Assembly (NCBI RefSeq): GCF_904848665.1
Contig: NZ_CAJHCQ010000011.1
Location: 212,981-276,980 of the forward strand
Direction of reading: 5' to 3'
Source of the DNA: Paraburkholderia hiiakae
Lineage (GTDB): Bacteria; Pseudomonadota; Gammaproteobacteria; Burkholderiales; Burkholderiaceae
Length of the DNA: 64,000 bases
In this document: piece after piece, positions 17,603 to 25,120 of the stretch
How the letters are laid out: each line of letters begins with the position of its first letter
Position numbering within the stretch: position 1 is the stretch's first letter
Notes under the pieces: model-generated
Database searches by the model: none
What the model was told of the DNA's origin: nothing
The model's input: the letters and a program-made list of their open reading frames with translations, nothing else
Program-made: the position numbers and the translations under genes

Positions 17603-18027
17603 CAGTTCTCCCTCGGCTTGCGGCGTGTGGCGGGCTGGGGCTGCGGCGCTTCGGCTGCCGGCGTGGTGCGGGTTGGGGTGAGGGTTGGGGTGCGGGTTGG
17701 GGTGCGTTTGCTGGCAGCCGGGGGCTTGGCCGTGCTCGACATCCTGGCTGCAGCCGCGGGGGCTTTGGCTGGGCGTGGCGTGGCTTTCGCGGTGACCGGC
17801 GATGTCTTGGCTTCGGGCGCGCCGAGTTTGATTTCGACGTCGACGAGCCGCAGAACCCGAACGAGCCGCTCGACGCTTGCCGCTTCGGGATTCGCCTCGA
17901 ACGCGGCGTAGCTTTGCTGCGAGATGCCGAGCCGCGCGGCCACGTCTTTCTGGGTGAGGCCGGCTTTCTTGCGGAAGCCGACGAGAATCGGGCGCAGTTG
18001 GCTCAGAGTCTTGAGAGGGTAGTCCAC
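17599..18027 (-). CDS. hipB: HipB-type XRE antitoxin with a basic Pro/Thr-rich tail
   Basis: The 142-residue protein has a Cro/CI helix-turn-helix in residues 6-68 (GLTQKDVAARLGISQQSYAA). Residues 75-142 form an unusual tail rich in Ala, Pro, Lys, Thr and Arg, including repeats TPTRTPTLTPTRTTP. Classical HipB is about 88 residues, so the tail adds about 60. It should neutralise HipA and repress the operon through the operator array at 18105-18176. The tail may bind DNA nonspecifically, guide degradation or contact HipA; that is inference. The DNA coding for the repeats is a three-copy 12-bp G-rich tandem repeat. Confidence 0.9.
   Translation of the reverse strand: MDYPLKTLSQLRPILVGFRKKAGLTQKDVAARLGISQQSYAAFEANPEAASVERLVRVLRLVDVEIKLGAPEAKTSPVTAKATPRPAKAPAAAARMSSTAKPPAASKRTPTRTPTLTPTRTTPAAEAPQPQPATRRKPRENW
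17670..17705. repeat. Three 12-bp tandem repeats, G-quadruplex-capable, inside hipB
   Basis: The plus strand carries three units of GGGTTGGGGTGM in tandem. They give six runs of three or more G with loops of two to three bases, which fits the canonical quadruplex rule. The plus strand is the template for hipB and hipA. The repeat encodes the Thr-Pro tail and lies about 70 bases before the hipA start. Confidence 0.75.
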
Positions 18028-18104
18028 GGCAACTCCGGGCGGCTAAATGCGGATGCTGCGGATACAAGCGGCCGATGCAAACGGAAACGCGCGGCGCAGG
18101 CAAA

Positions 18105-18122
18105 TACAGTCTATACGTTGTA
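18105..18122. promoter_or_regulatory. hipBA operator O1
   Basis: An 18-bp site of form TACA-N3-TATA-N3-TGTA, 78 bases upstream of the hipB start. It shares the outer TACA/TGTA and the 18-bp size with O2 and O3. TCTATA at 18110-18115 reads TATAGA on the minus strand and may be the hipB -10 element, so a bound repressor would cover the promoter. Confidence 0.7.
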
Positions 18123-18131
18123 AAGTAAAAA

Positions 18132-18149
18132 TACAAACCATAGACTGTA
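18132..18149. promoter_or_regulatory. hipBA operator O2
   Basis: An 18-bp site TACA-N3-CATA-N3-TGTA starting exactly 27 bases after O1. O1 and O2 together also form a longer inverted repeat whose outer arms TACAGTCTAT and ATAGACTGTA match over ten bases. Confidence 0.7.
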
Positions 18150-18158
18150 ATTTTCAAA

Positions 18159-18176
18159 TACAGCCCGCAGGTTGTA
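18159..18176. promoter_or_regulatory. hipBA operator O3
   Basis: An 18-bp site TACA-N3-CGCA-N3-TGTA starting exactly 27 bases after O2. It matches O1 in direct orientation at most positions, and both copies are preceded by CAAA. The -35-like TTGAAA on the minus strand lies between O2 and O3 (18153-18158). Confidence 0.65.
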
Positions 18177-18352
18177 CCAGGTGCCGGGCGAGTGCGGCCG
18201 CGGGGTGTGGTGCCGATCAAGCTGCAATTGTGAAACTGCAGTAAACCTGCAACTAACTGTCGAGCGCGGCCTACCACCGCCCAGCCGCTTCGCGGCCAGA
18301 GCGGTCTGCCTTCAGGCTGTCGAGCGGAGCCTTCCTATTATCAGGAGTCCGA

Positions 18353-19186
18353 TTAGCGTTCGGCGCCTTGCATCGGCTCGCCAAGCACGAACGGGCCGCC
18401 CTGATACAGCTGCGCAGCGTCGGCAAGCTCGGCGTTCGGTGCGGCCGCCGGGAAGCGCTCAGCGTACGCCGCCGAGCTGTCGCGCGGCCGGTAGCCCAGG
18501 AAACCCGCGTTGCCGTTGTCCCACCAGCTTGCCGGGTTGTCCGACACGCCATAAACGATCGCATGACCCACGCGGTTGGTGAACAGCGAGCAGCGCACGA
18601 GTTCGATGAAGTCGCGATAGCTGAGGAACGTGACGAGCATGCGTGCGTTCTTCGGTTCTTCGAACGACGAACCAATGCGCAGACATACCGTTTCCATGCC
18701 GAAGCGATCGAAATAATAGCGCGACAGCGATTCGCCAAAGCATTTCGTCACGCCGTACAAGCTGTCCGGCCGGTGCGCGGCGTCGGTATCGAGCACGCTC
18801 GTGACCGGATGGAAGCCCGTGACGTGATTGGAACTCGCGTAGACGATGCGCTTGATGCCGTGCTTGCGCGCGGCTTCGTAGAGGTTGTACGTGCCGCGAA
18901 TGTTGGCTTCGAGCAGATCGTCGAACGGCGCGTCGATGGAGATGCCGCCCAGATGCACGATCGCATCCACGCCTTCCACGAGTTGCATGACCGCCTCGCG
19001 ATCCGAGAGGTCGACGCGGTGCGTTTCCTCGTGCGGCGCCGCCTCGCCCAGGTCCGTGATGTCGCTGACGCGAACGACGTCGGCCCAGTTCGCGAGCGCG
19101 CCGCGCAACTGACGCCCCAGATTGCCGCCCGCGCCAGTAAGAAGAAGGCGGCCGAATGGTTTGGCGGAAAGTGAATGTTGCGACAT
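18353..19186 (-). CDS. udh: Uronate dehydrogenase (NAD-dependent)
   Basis: The 277-residue extended short-chain dehydrogenase matches uronate dehydrogenase in length and sequence. It has the NAD-binding TGAGGNLG at 17-24, catalytic Ser near 118-119 (YASSNHVTGFHP), Tyr144 and Lys148 (YGVTK), and the substrate-side GISIDAPFDD. It oxidises D-galacturonate or D-glucuronate to the aldarolactone in the cytoplasm. GGGAG precedes the ATG at 19186; the frame is open further upstream without homology. It is divergent from a LacI gene with a GGAAAACGTTTTCC operator between them, and the uptake system follows lacI. Confidence 0.88.
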   Translation of the reverse strand: MSQHSLSAKPFGRLLLTGAGGNLGRQLRGALANWADVVRVSDITDLGEAAPHEETHRVDLSDREAVMQLVEGVDAIVHLGGISIDAPFDDLLEANIRGTYNLYEAARKHGIKRIVYASSNHVTGFHPVTSVLDTDAAHRPDSLYGVTKCFGESLSRYYFDRFGMETVCLRIGSSFEEPKNARMLVTFLSYRDFIELVRCSLFTNRVGHAIVYGVSDNPASWWDNGNAGFLGYRPRDSSAAYAERFPAAAPNAELADAAQLYQGGPFVLGEPMQGAER

Positions 19187-19226
19187 CAGGGCTCCCTGGG
19201 AATTATTTTGATATTCGTAGACACGA

Positions 19227-19240
19227 GGAAAACGTTTTCC
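19227..19240. promoter_or_regulatory. LacI-family operator upstream of udh
   Basis: GGAAAACGTTTTCC is a perfect 14-bp palindrome of the LacI/GalR type with a central CG. It lies 41 bases upstream of udh and 122 bases upstream of lacI, so it could control both. Confidence 0.8.
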
Positions 19241-19361
19241 GAATATAGCCACCGGCAGTCGCAGCGTCAATGGAGGAATACCTGCTCCGAATACGGGGTT
19301 CACCCCAGGTCCGTTTCTGCGACAATGCTCGCCGTCGATCATCCTTGGGCGTTGCCAACCT

Positions 19362-20354
19362 ATGAAAAGTGGTTCCCCGACGATTCGCGATGTCGCCGCC
19401 ATGGCCGGCGTCTCGGTCGCGACGGTATCGAAGTACGTGAACGGCACGCAACGCTTTTCGCCGGCGGTGGAAGCGAAGGTCAAGGACGCCATCGAGTCGC
19501 TCGGCTACCGCTCCAATCCGCTTGCGCGCTCGATGATCACGGGGCGCACGCGCACCATCGGCATCGCCATTCTCGACATCGCGAACCCGCACTTCACGAA
19601 CGTGGTCAAGGGTGCGAACCGCGTTGCGCTCCAGCACGACTACACGCTGCTTCTCGTGGACGCCGAGGAAAATCTCGCGCGCGAGCGCTCGCTCATCGAA
19701 GCGCTTTCGCCGCGCGTGGACGGGCTCATCGTCAGCTCGCGCGCGTCCGAGGAAATCGCCAAATGGACGATGAAGCTGGGCAAGCCCGTCGTCATGCTCA
19801 GGACCGTGCGCGGGCTCGACATTCCCACCGTCGGCTTCGACAACCGGCTCGCGACTTCCATGCTGGTGCGTCATTTGCTCAATCTCGGGCACCGGCACGT
19901 TGCCTATCTCGGGTTCGCAGCGGCGACCATCAATGACGAGCGCATTGCCGGCGCAACCGAGGCGCTGGCCGAAGCCGGCCTCACGCTCGACGTGTACGAG
20001 ACACACGCGCCGACCGCCCTGGCGGGCGAGCAGGCCTGCTCGCGGGTGATGCTGGGCCCGAAGCGCCCGCAGGCCGTGATCTGCTACAACGACCTCATCG
20101 CGCTTGGCTTCATGAAGGAGGCGAGGTCACTCGGCTTTCGCCTGCCGCAGGATGTCTCGGTCGCCGGCATCGATAACGTGCCGTATGGCGAATACGTGGA
20201 GCCGCGCCTGACCACGATCGACGGGCAGAGCGAGCGCATGGGCGAGTTGGCCATGCAAAAGCTCATTGACGTCCTGGCTGGCCGCCCGGATGTCGAGCAG
20301 GTCGTGCTCGAACCTCGCCTCGTCGTGCGCGACTCGACCGCCGCCTGCCGCTGA
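19362..20354 (+). CDS. LacI family regulator of the uronate module
   Basis: The 330-residue protein has the LacI helix-turn-helix and hinge helix at residues 8-60 (TIRDVAAMAGVSVATVSKYV, then NPLARSM) and a periplasmic-binding-protein-like effector domain. It lies between udh and the TRAP genes, and both flanks carry the same AAAACGTTTT core palindrome. It is therefore the probable repressor of uronate oxidation and uptake, released by a uronate or a downstream intermediate. Confidence 0.9.
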   Translation: MKSGSPTIRDVAAMAGVSVATVSKYVNGTQRFSPAVEAKVKDAIESLGYRSNPLARSMITGRTRTIGIAILDIANPHFTNVVKGANRVALQHDYTLLLVDAEENLARERSLIEALSPRVDGLIVSSRASEEIAKWTMKLGKPVVMLRTVRGLDIPTVGFDNRLATSMLVRHLLNLGHRHVAYLGFAAATINDERIAGATEALAEAGLTLDVYETHAPTALAGEQACSRVMLGPKRPQAVICYNDLIALGFMKEARSLGFRLPQDVSVAGIDNVPYGEYVEPRLTTIDGQSERMGELAMQKLIDVLAGRPDVEQVVLEPRLVVRDSTAACR

Positions 20355-20508
20355 TTCCCTGATTCCCGAACTTCACGCCCGCTGGCCGCTAATCGACGGC
20401 TGGCGGCTTCGTCACGCCTGCTCCCGATGACCCGCTCACGCGCACCTTCGCGCCGCCGCTCCGCGTAACTACCTACTAGCCATTTCGAAAGGAACGCATT
20501 AAATTTGA

Positions 20509-20520
20509 GAAAACGTTTTC
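20509..20520. promoter_or_regulatory. LacI-family operator upstream of the porin remnant and TRAP genes
   Basis: GAAAACGTTTTC is a perfect 12-bp palindrome and the same core as the site at 19227-19240. It lies 37 bases before the porin-remnant start, suggesting the remnant and dctPQM are one LacI-controlled transcript. Confidence 0.78.
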
Positions 20521-20557
20521 CAGAAGTGGCACGCGAAGAACAAAAGGAGATCGGAGA

Positions 20558-20926
20558 ATGTCGGAGAACACGCGCCGTTTGAAGCGCGCCGTTGCCGGGG
20601 TGGCGATTGCGGGCGCTGCGCCTGCTTTTGCACAAAGCAGTGATTTGCAACGGGCTAAAGCTATACGCGCAACGCGAGCCAACGGCATCACGAGCCGCGC
20701 GCAACACCACCAGTTCAACCTCCCGAAGGACTACACGCTTTCCAGGCGCACGGGACTCAATGCGTTGCAGGCTTTCCAGCGTGCAAACGGCGAGGCCCTC
20801 ACGCCGGCAGAAAGCGCTACGCAAATCATCAACGCGACCGCGACGATCGGCGACGGCTTCCAGGCCGCGTCGTCGTCGTCTCGCAGCATGGTCGCAGTAG
20901 GTGCAGGCGTCATCCACCGGTTCTGA
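20558..20926 (+). pseudogene. Internally deleted Burkholderia-type porin
   Basis: The 122-codon frame begins with a porin-like signal peptide (RRLKRAVAGVAIAGAAPAFA-QSS). After about 40 unrelated residues it resumes with a porin C-terminal pattern: DYTLSRRTGLNALQAFQRANG and a final GVIHRF ending in phenylalanine, as required for beta-barrel assembly. Normal members of this family have about 350-380 residues, so roughly two thirds of the barrel is missing. It has a good AGGAG site and lies directly behind the LacI operator, so the intact ancestor was probably the outer-membrane channel for uronates. It could still be made as a short periplasmic peptide. Confidence 0.72.
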
Positions 20927-20996
20927 GACACCCGGTTGGCCAGCTAATCAGCCCACACACGGCTCGAAAACAACTCTTCCATTCATGGGGCAAGCG

Positions 20997-22007
20997 ATGA
21001 AAAAGACCTTTCGCAACTCACATAGTGCGCGCACCGCAAAGACCGCAATGACGGTTCTGGCAGCGGCACTCGCACTCACCGCTGGCGCCGCGCAAGCGCG
21101 CGTGTTCCGCGTAGCCGATGTGCACAGCGACACCTTCCCGACCAACATGGCGCTCAAGCACATGGGCGAAGAGATTTCGCAGGCGACGGGCGGCAAAGAC
21201 TCCATCAAGGTGTTCGGCAACAGCGCGCTGGGTTCGGAGAACGATACGATCGATCAGGTGCGCATTGGCGCGCTCGACATGGTTCGCGCCAATGGCGCTG
21301 CGTTCAACGAGATCGTGCCGGAATCGATGATTCCGTCGCTGCCGTTCCTCTTTCGCGACGTCGACCATTTCCGCAAGGTGATGTACGGCCCCGAAGGCCA
21401 GAAGATTCTTGACGCGTTCAAGGCCAAGGGCATGATCGCGCTGACGTTCTACGAGAGCGGCGCGCGCTCGATCTACGCGAAGCGCCCGATCAAGTCGCCG
21501 GCCGACATGAAAGGCCTGAAGGTGCGCGTACAACCGTCCGACCTCATGGTCGACGAAATCAAGGCCATGGGCGGCACGCCCACGCCGATGCCGTTCGCCG
21601 AAGTCTATACGGGCCTGAAGACGGGCCTCGTGGACGCAGCTGAAAACAATCTGCCGTCGTACGAGGAAACCAAGCACTACGAAGTGGCGCAGGTGTTTTC
21701 CGAAACCGATCACGCCATGACGCCGGAAGTGCTCGTGTTCTCGAAGAAGGTGTGGGACACGCTCACGCCGCAGGAGCAGGAGACGATCAAGAAGGCAGCG
21801 GCGGACTCGGTGCCGTACTACGTGAAGCTCTGGACGGCGCGCGAAGATACGGCGGGCAAGACGGTGCAAAAGGGCGGTGCGACGATCATTCCGGCCACGC
21901 AGGTCGATCGTGCAGCGTTCGTGAAGGCCATGCAGCCTGTGTGGGCGAAGTATGAAAAGACGCCCGAGATGAAGCAGATCGTGGACGAAATCCAGGCGAT
22001 TCACTAA
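20997..22007 (+). CDS. dctP: TRAP transporter substrate-binding protein (DctP family)
   Basis: The 336-residue periplasmic protein has a signal peptide ending near AGAAQA-RV at residue 31. DctP features include GALDMVRANGAAF, the helix KGLKVRVQPS with the conserved arginine that binds carboxylates, and the DAAENN segment near residue 218. Next to udh and a LacI regulator, the ligand is probably D-galacturonate or D-glucuronate. The ATG at 20997 follows GGGG; an in-frame ATG at 20985 is less well placed. Confidence 0.9.
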   Translation: MKKTFRNSHSARTAKTAMTVLAAALALTAGAAQARVFRVADVHSDTFPTNMALKHMGEEISQATGGKDSIKVFGNSALGSENDTIDQVRIGALDMVRANGAAFNEIVPESMIPSLPFLFRDVDHFRKVMYGPEGQKILDAFKAKGMIALTFYESGARSIYAKRPIKSPADMKGLKVRVQPSDLMVDEIKAMGGTPTPMPFAEVYTGLKTGLVDAAENNLPSYEETKHYEVAQVFSETDHAMTPEVLVFSKKVWDTLTPQEQETIKKAAADSVPYYVKLWTAREDTAGKTVQKGGATIIPATQVDRAAFVKAMQPVWAKYEKTPEMKQIVDEIQAIH

Positions 22008-22014
22008 AGCCCGG

Positions 22015-22042
22015 GGCTCCGCGTCGCAAGCGGCGCGGAGCC
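22015..22042. promoter_or_regulatory. Stem-loop between dctP and dctQ
   Basis: Nine-base arms GGCTCCGCG and CGCGGAGCC form a strong hairpin with no T tract, 8 bases after the dctP stop. Such structures commonly protect the binding-protein message and raise its level over the membrane subunits. Confidence 0.6.
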
Positions 22043-22085
22043 GAAAGAACGCAGTTGTGAAGTCTGTACCGCGCGAGGATGGATC

Positions 22086-22565
22086 ATGACCTTCCTGAAA
22101 CTCCCCAACGATTTACTGTTTCGCCTGCTGACGATCCTCGCCTCGGTTGCGCTCGCCGCGCTGACGATTCTCGTCTTTTACGGCGTAATCATGCGCTACG
22201 TGTTCGAGAGCGCCCCCGATTTCGTGGAGCCGATCGCGTTGCTGCTGGTGGTCACCATCGCCATGTTCGGCGCCGCGCTCAAGGTGCGTGAGCGCGGGCA
22301 TATCGGTCTCGATTCGCTCGTCAAGAAGCTTTCCCCACGGGGGCAAGTGATCGCAGAGGCGTTTCAGCACCTCTGCCTGATCGCGCTTGGCGTGGCGATT
22401 TTCTTCGGCTGCCTGCAAATGGCGGAAACAACCATGGACGACCGCATCGCGATTCTCGGCGTGCCGGAAGCGGTGCGCTACTTCATTCCGGTCGTGGCCG
22501 GCACCTGCATCGTGCTGTTTTCGCTCGAGCATTTGTTGGCGCTATTCGTACGCAAGGCAAAGTAG
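22086..22565 (+). CDS. dctQ: TRAP transporter small membrane subunit (DctQ family)
   Basis: The 159-residue protein has four hydrophobic helices (about 12-35, 46-66, 91-111 and 130-152), the standard DctQ topology. A conserved VMRYVFES-like stretch follows helix 1. It pairs with DctM in the inner membrane. Only seven bases separate it from dctM. Confidence 0.9.
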   Translation: MTFLKLPNDLLFRLLTILASVALAALTILVFYGVIMRYVFESAPDFVEPIALLLVVTIAMFGAALKVRERGHIGLDSLVKKLSPRGQVIAEAFQHLCLIALGVAIFFGCLQMAETTMDDRIAILGVPEAVRYFIPVVAGTCIVLFSLEHLLALFVRKAK

Positions 22566-22572
22566 GGCAAAC

Positions 22573-23925
22573 ATGGAACTCGCAATTCTTTCGCTCAGCT
22601 TTTTGGTGCTCCTCGCCGTTGGAGTGCCGGTTTCTTTCTCCCTGGGTCTCGCCTGCGTCGGTACGTACCTTTACGAAGGACTGCCGGCCGCTACTGCAAT
22701 GCAGTCGATGATCTCGGGCATGAACGCGTTTTCGTTTCTGGCCGTGCCGTTCTTCATCTTCTCCGGCGAGTTGATGCTGCACGGTGGCATTGCGGACCGC
22801 ATTCTGCGCTTCGCCCAGGCCGCCGTGGGGCACTTCCGCGGCGGCCTCGGCATGGCCAATGTCGTTGCGTGCACGCTCTTCGGCGGTGTTTCCGGTTCGC
22901 CTTCGGCCGATACGTCTGCAATGGGCGGCGTGGTCATTCCGCTCATGAAGCGCGAAGGCTATAGCGCGGCCTACGCGGTTAACGTGACGACGCACTCGTC
23001 GCTCGCCGGCGCGTTGATGCCGACCTCGACGAACATGATCATCTACGCGTTCGCGGCGCAAGGCATTACGGGCACGCTGAACGGTCAGCAGATGAGCGGC
23101 GTTTCGATAGGTGACCTGCTTTTCTCGGGCCTGCTGCCGGTCCTGTGGGTCATGGGCTTCGTGCTGGTTGCCGCGTACTGGCAGGCGCGCCGCTTTGGCT
23201 ATCCGCTCAGCGCGGACGGCTCGACCAAGCTGCAAGTGTTCCCCGGCTGGCTCGCCGTGGTGAGGGCTTTCCTCGGCGCGCTGCCTGGCTTGCTCGTGAT
23301 CGGGATCATTCTTTTCTGCGTGGCCCGAGGCATTGCGACCGCGACGGAAGCGGCCGCGATTGCCGTGGTGTATTCGCTCGCGCTCACCGTGGTCGTGTAT
23401 CGCTCGATGACGAAGGAGAAGCTGTTCTTCGCCCTCTCGCGCGCGGCCAAGACCACGGGCGTCGTGCTGCTGCTGATCGCGGTGTCGAACATGCTGCGCT
23501 ACCAGATGGCGTATCTGGAGATTCCGGAGGCCATCGAGCGCGTGCTCGAACACGCCACGACCCTTCCCTGGCTGATGCTTCTCTACATCAACATCATTCA
23601 GGTGTTTCTGGGCACGTTCATCGACATGGCGGCGCACATCCTCATCACGACGCCGCTCTTCCTGCCGCTCGCCATGCATAGCGGCGTGGGGCCGGTGCAG
23701 TTCGGCATCATGATCCTGCTGAACTGCGCGCTGGGGCTCGTGCATCCGCCGATCGGCTCGGTGCAGTTTATCGGCTGCGCAATCGGCGACGTGTCGATCG
23801 GGGAGACGACCAAGGTCGCGTGGCCATACTATCTCGCGATTTTCAGCGCGATCAATCTGGTCACTTACTTTCCGTTCTTCTCGACGTGGCTGCCTAGCGT
23901 GATCAACGGGCATCCGGTCTTCTAA
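22573..23925 (+). CDS. dctM: TRAP transporter large membrane subunit (DctM family)
   Basis: The 450-residue protein is the sodium-coupled transport channel, with about 12 hydrophobic segments. Motifs include GVSGSPSADTSAMG in the first half and GLVHPPIGSVQFIG in the second. The start at 22573 gives the usual N-terminus MELAILSLSFLVLLA; the frame extends upstream into dctQ without homology. It ends the uronate uptake operon before a strong terminator. Confidence 0.92.
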   Translation: MELAILSLSFLVLLAVGVPVSFSLGLACVGTYLYEGLPAATAMQSMISGMNAFSFLAVPFFIFSGELMLHGGIADRILRFAQAAVGHFRGGLGMANVVACTLFGGVSGSPSADTSAMGGVVIPLMKREGYSAAYAVNVTTHSSLAGALMPTSTNMIIYAFAAQGITGTLNGQQMSGVSIGDLLFSGLLPVLWVMGFVLVAAYWQARRFGYPLSADGSTKLQVFPGWLAVVRAFLGALPGLLVIGIILFCVARGIATATEAAAIAVVYSLALTVVVYRSMTKEKLFFALSRAAKTTGVVLLLIAVSNMLRYQMAYLEIPEAIERVLEHATTLPWLMLLYINIIQVFLGTFIDMAAHILITTPLFLPLAMHSGVGPVQFGIMILLNCALGLVHPPIGSVQFIGCAIGDVSIGETTKVAWPYYLAIFSAINLVTYFPFFSTWLPSVINGHPVF

Positions 23926-23946
23926 AGCGACGTTCACACCCAAAAC

Positions 23947-23979
23947 GAAGCGGGCACCTTGAGTGCCCGCTTCGCATTT
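23947..23979. terminator. Terminator after the TRAP operon
   Basis: Eleven-base arms GAAGCGGGCAC and GTGCCCGCTTC with a five-base loop are followed by GCATTTC. It also lies just past the stop of the convergent alcohol dehydrogenase, so it can serve both. Confidence 0.75.
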
Positions 23980-23993
23980 CTGCGCACGTGCTG

Positions 23994-25010
23994 CTAGGCC
24001 ACGCGTATCACCACCTTGCCAAAATGCTTGCCGGCTTCGAGCCACGCGTAAGCTTCGGGCGCTTCATCGAAACCGAACACGCGATCCACCACCGGGCGAA
24101 TCTGCTGCGCAGCGATGAAACGCGTGAGATCGTCGAGCATCGTGCGGCTGCCGACCATGAGGCCGTGCAGCCGCTTGAAACCGCCAATCACCGGAAGCAG
24201 CCCAAGTTCGGGGCCCGCGAAACTCGTCACGCCGCCGATGATCGAAACGAGCCCGCCCATCTTCGCGGCGGCCACCGAGCGCGGCAGCGTATCGCGTCCG
24301 CCCACTTCCACGACGATATCCGCGCCTTCGCCCCCCGTGAGCTTGAGCACTTCGTCCTGCCATTCGGGGTGCGAACGATAATTGATCGTCTCGCTCGCGC
24401 CAAGCGAGCGCGCGCGTTCGAGCTTCTCGTCACTCGACGAGGTGACGATGGTGCGCAGGCCCGCCGCGTGGGCGAGTTGCAGCGCCCAGATCGACACGCC
24501 GCCGGTGCCGAGGAGCACCACGGTGGCGCCGGGTTTAGCTTGCCCATCGACGAAGATCGCGTTCCAGGCCGTGATGCCGGCGCACGAGATCGTCGCGGCC
24601 TCCTCGTAACTCAGGTGCGCGGGAATCGAAACGAGTGAGGTTTCCGCCGCGACGAAACGTTCGGCCAGCACCCCGTCGAATTGCGCGCCAGGCGTCCCGT
24701 GCACTTTCCAGGGGGCGGGCGCGCCATCCACCCAATGCGGAAAGTAGGTGTTGATCACGCGGTCGCCAGGCGTAAAGCGCGTGACGGCCGCGCCGACTTC
24801 GACCACTTCTCCCGCGCCGTCGGCGACCGGCACGAGCGGCGTGTCGCCGAGTCCAAGGTAATCGCCGCGCGCGAACATCAGGTCGCGATAGTTCAGCGAT
24901 GCCGCGTGAATCTTCACGACCACGTCATGCGGGCCGGGTGCGCGCGGCGTGAAGTCGGTGCGCGCGAGTGCGCCATAGCCGCTGCCGGCCTTGAGTGTCC
25001 ATGCGTTCAT
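23994..25010 (-). CDS. Zinc-independent medium-chain alcohol dehydrogenase / quinone oxidoreductase family
   Basis: The 338-residue protein has a GroES-like N-terminal domain (NYRDLMFARGDYLGLGDTP) and a Rossmann domain with LGTGGVSIWALQLAHA near residues 168-183. The catalytic zinc cysteine and histidine of classical alcohol dehydrogenases are missing, so it is probably an NAD(P)H-dependent reductase. The ATG at 25010 gives the family N-terminus MNAWTLKAG. It is divergent from a LysR gene 110 bp away, its likely regulator. Confidence 0.85.
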   Translation of the reverse strand: MNAWTLKAGSGYGALARTDFTPRAPGPHDVVVKIHAASLNYRDLMFARGDYLGLGDTPLVPVADGAGEVVEVGAAVTRFTPGDRVINTYFPHWVDGAPAPWKVHGTPGAQFDGVLAERFVAAETSLVSIPAHLSYEEAATISCAGITAWNAIFVDGQAKPGATVVLLGTGGVSIWALQLAHAAGLRTIVTSSSDEKLERARSLGASETINYRSHPEWQDEVLKLTGGEGADIVVEVGGRDTLPRSVAAAKMGGLVSIIGGVTSFAGPELGLLPVIGGFKRLHGLMVGSRTMLDDLTRFIAAQQIRPVVDRVFGFDEAPEAYAWLEAGKHFGKVVIRVA

Positions 25011-25120
25011 GACTGCTCCAGTGCGAGTGGGAGCACCTATGATAGTGTTGCTTGTGCGGCGACATTGGTGAGAATCTGGAGCTTGGTTGTTGCCGTGAAG
25101 GATACAAAAGGAGTCAAGCA

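Noticed and set aside
16385..17911. 508-codon plus-strand frame opposite hipBA
   Set aside because: It mirrors the hipA and hipB codons, has no recognisable domain, and would imply three overlapping genes.
17603..18277. N-terminal extension of hipA reading through hipB to 18277
   Set aside because: The extension is out of frame with hipB and has no HipA homology; GTG 17602 overlaps the hipB stop and gives the normal length.
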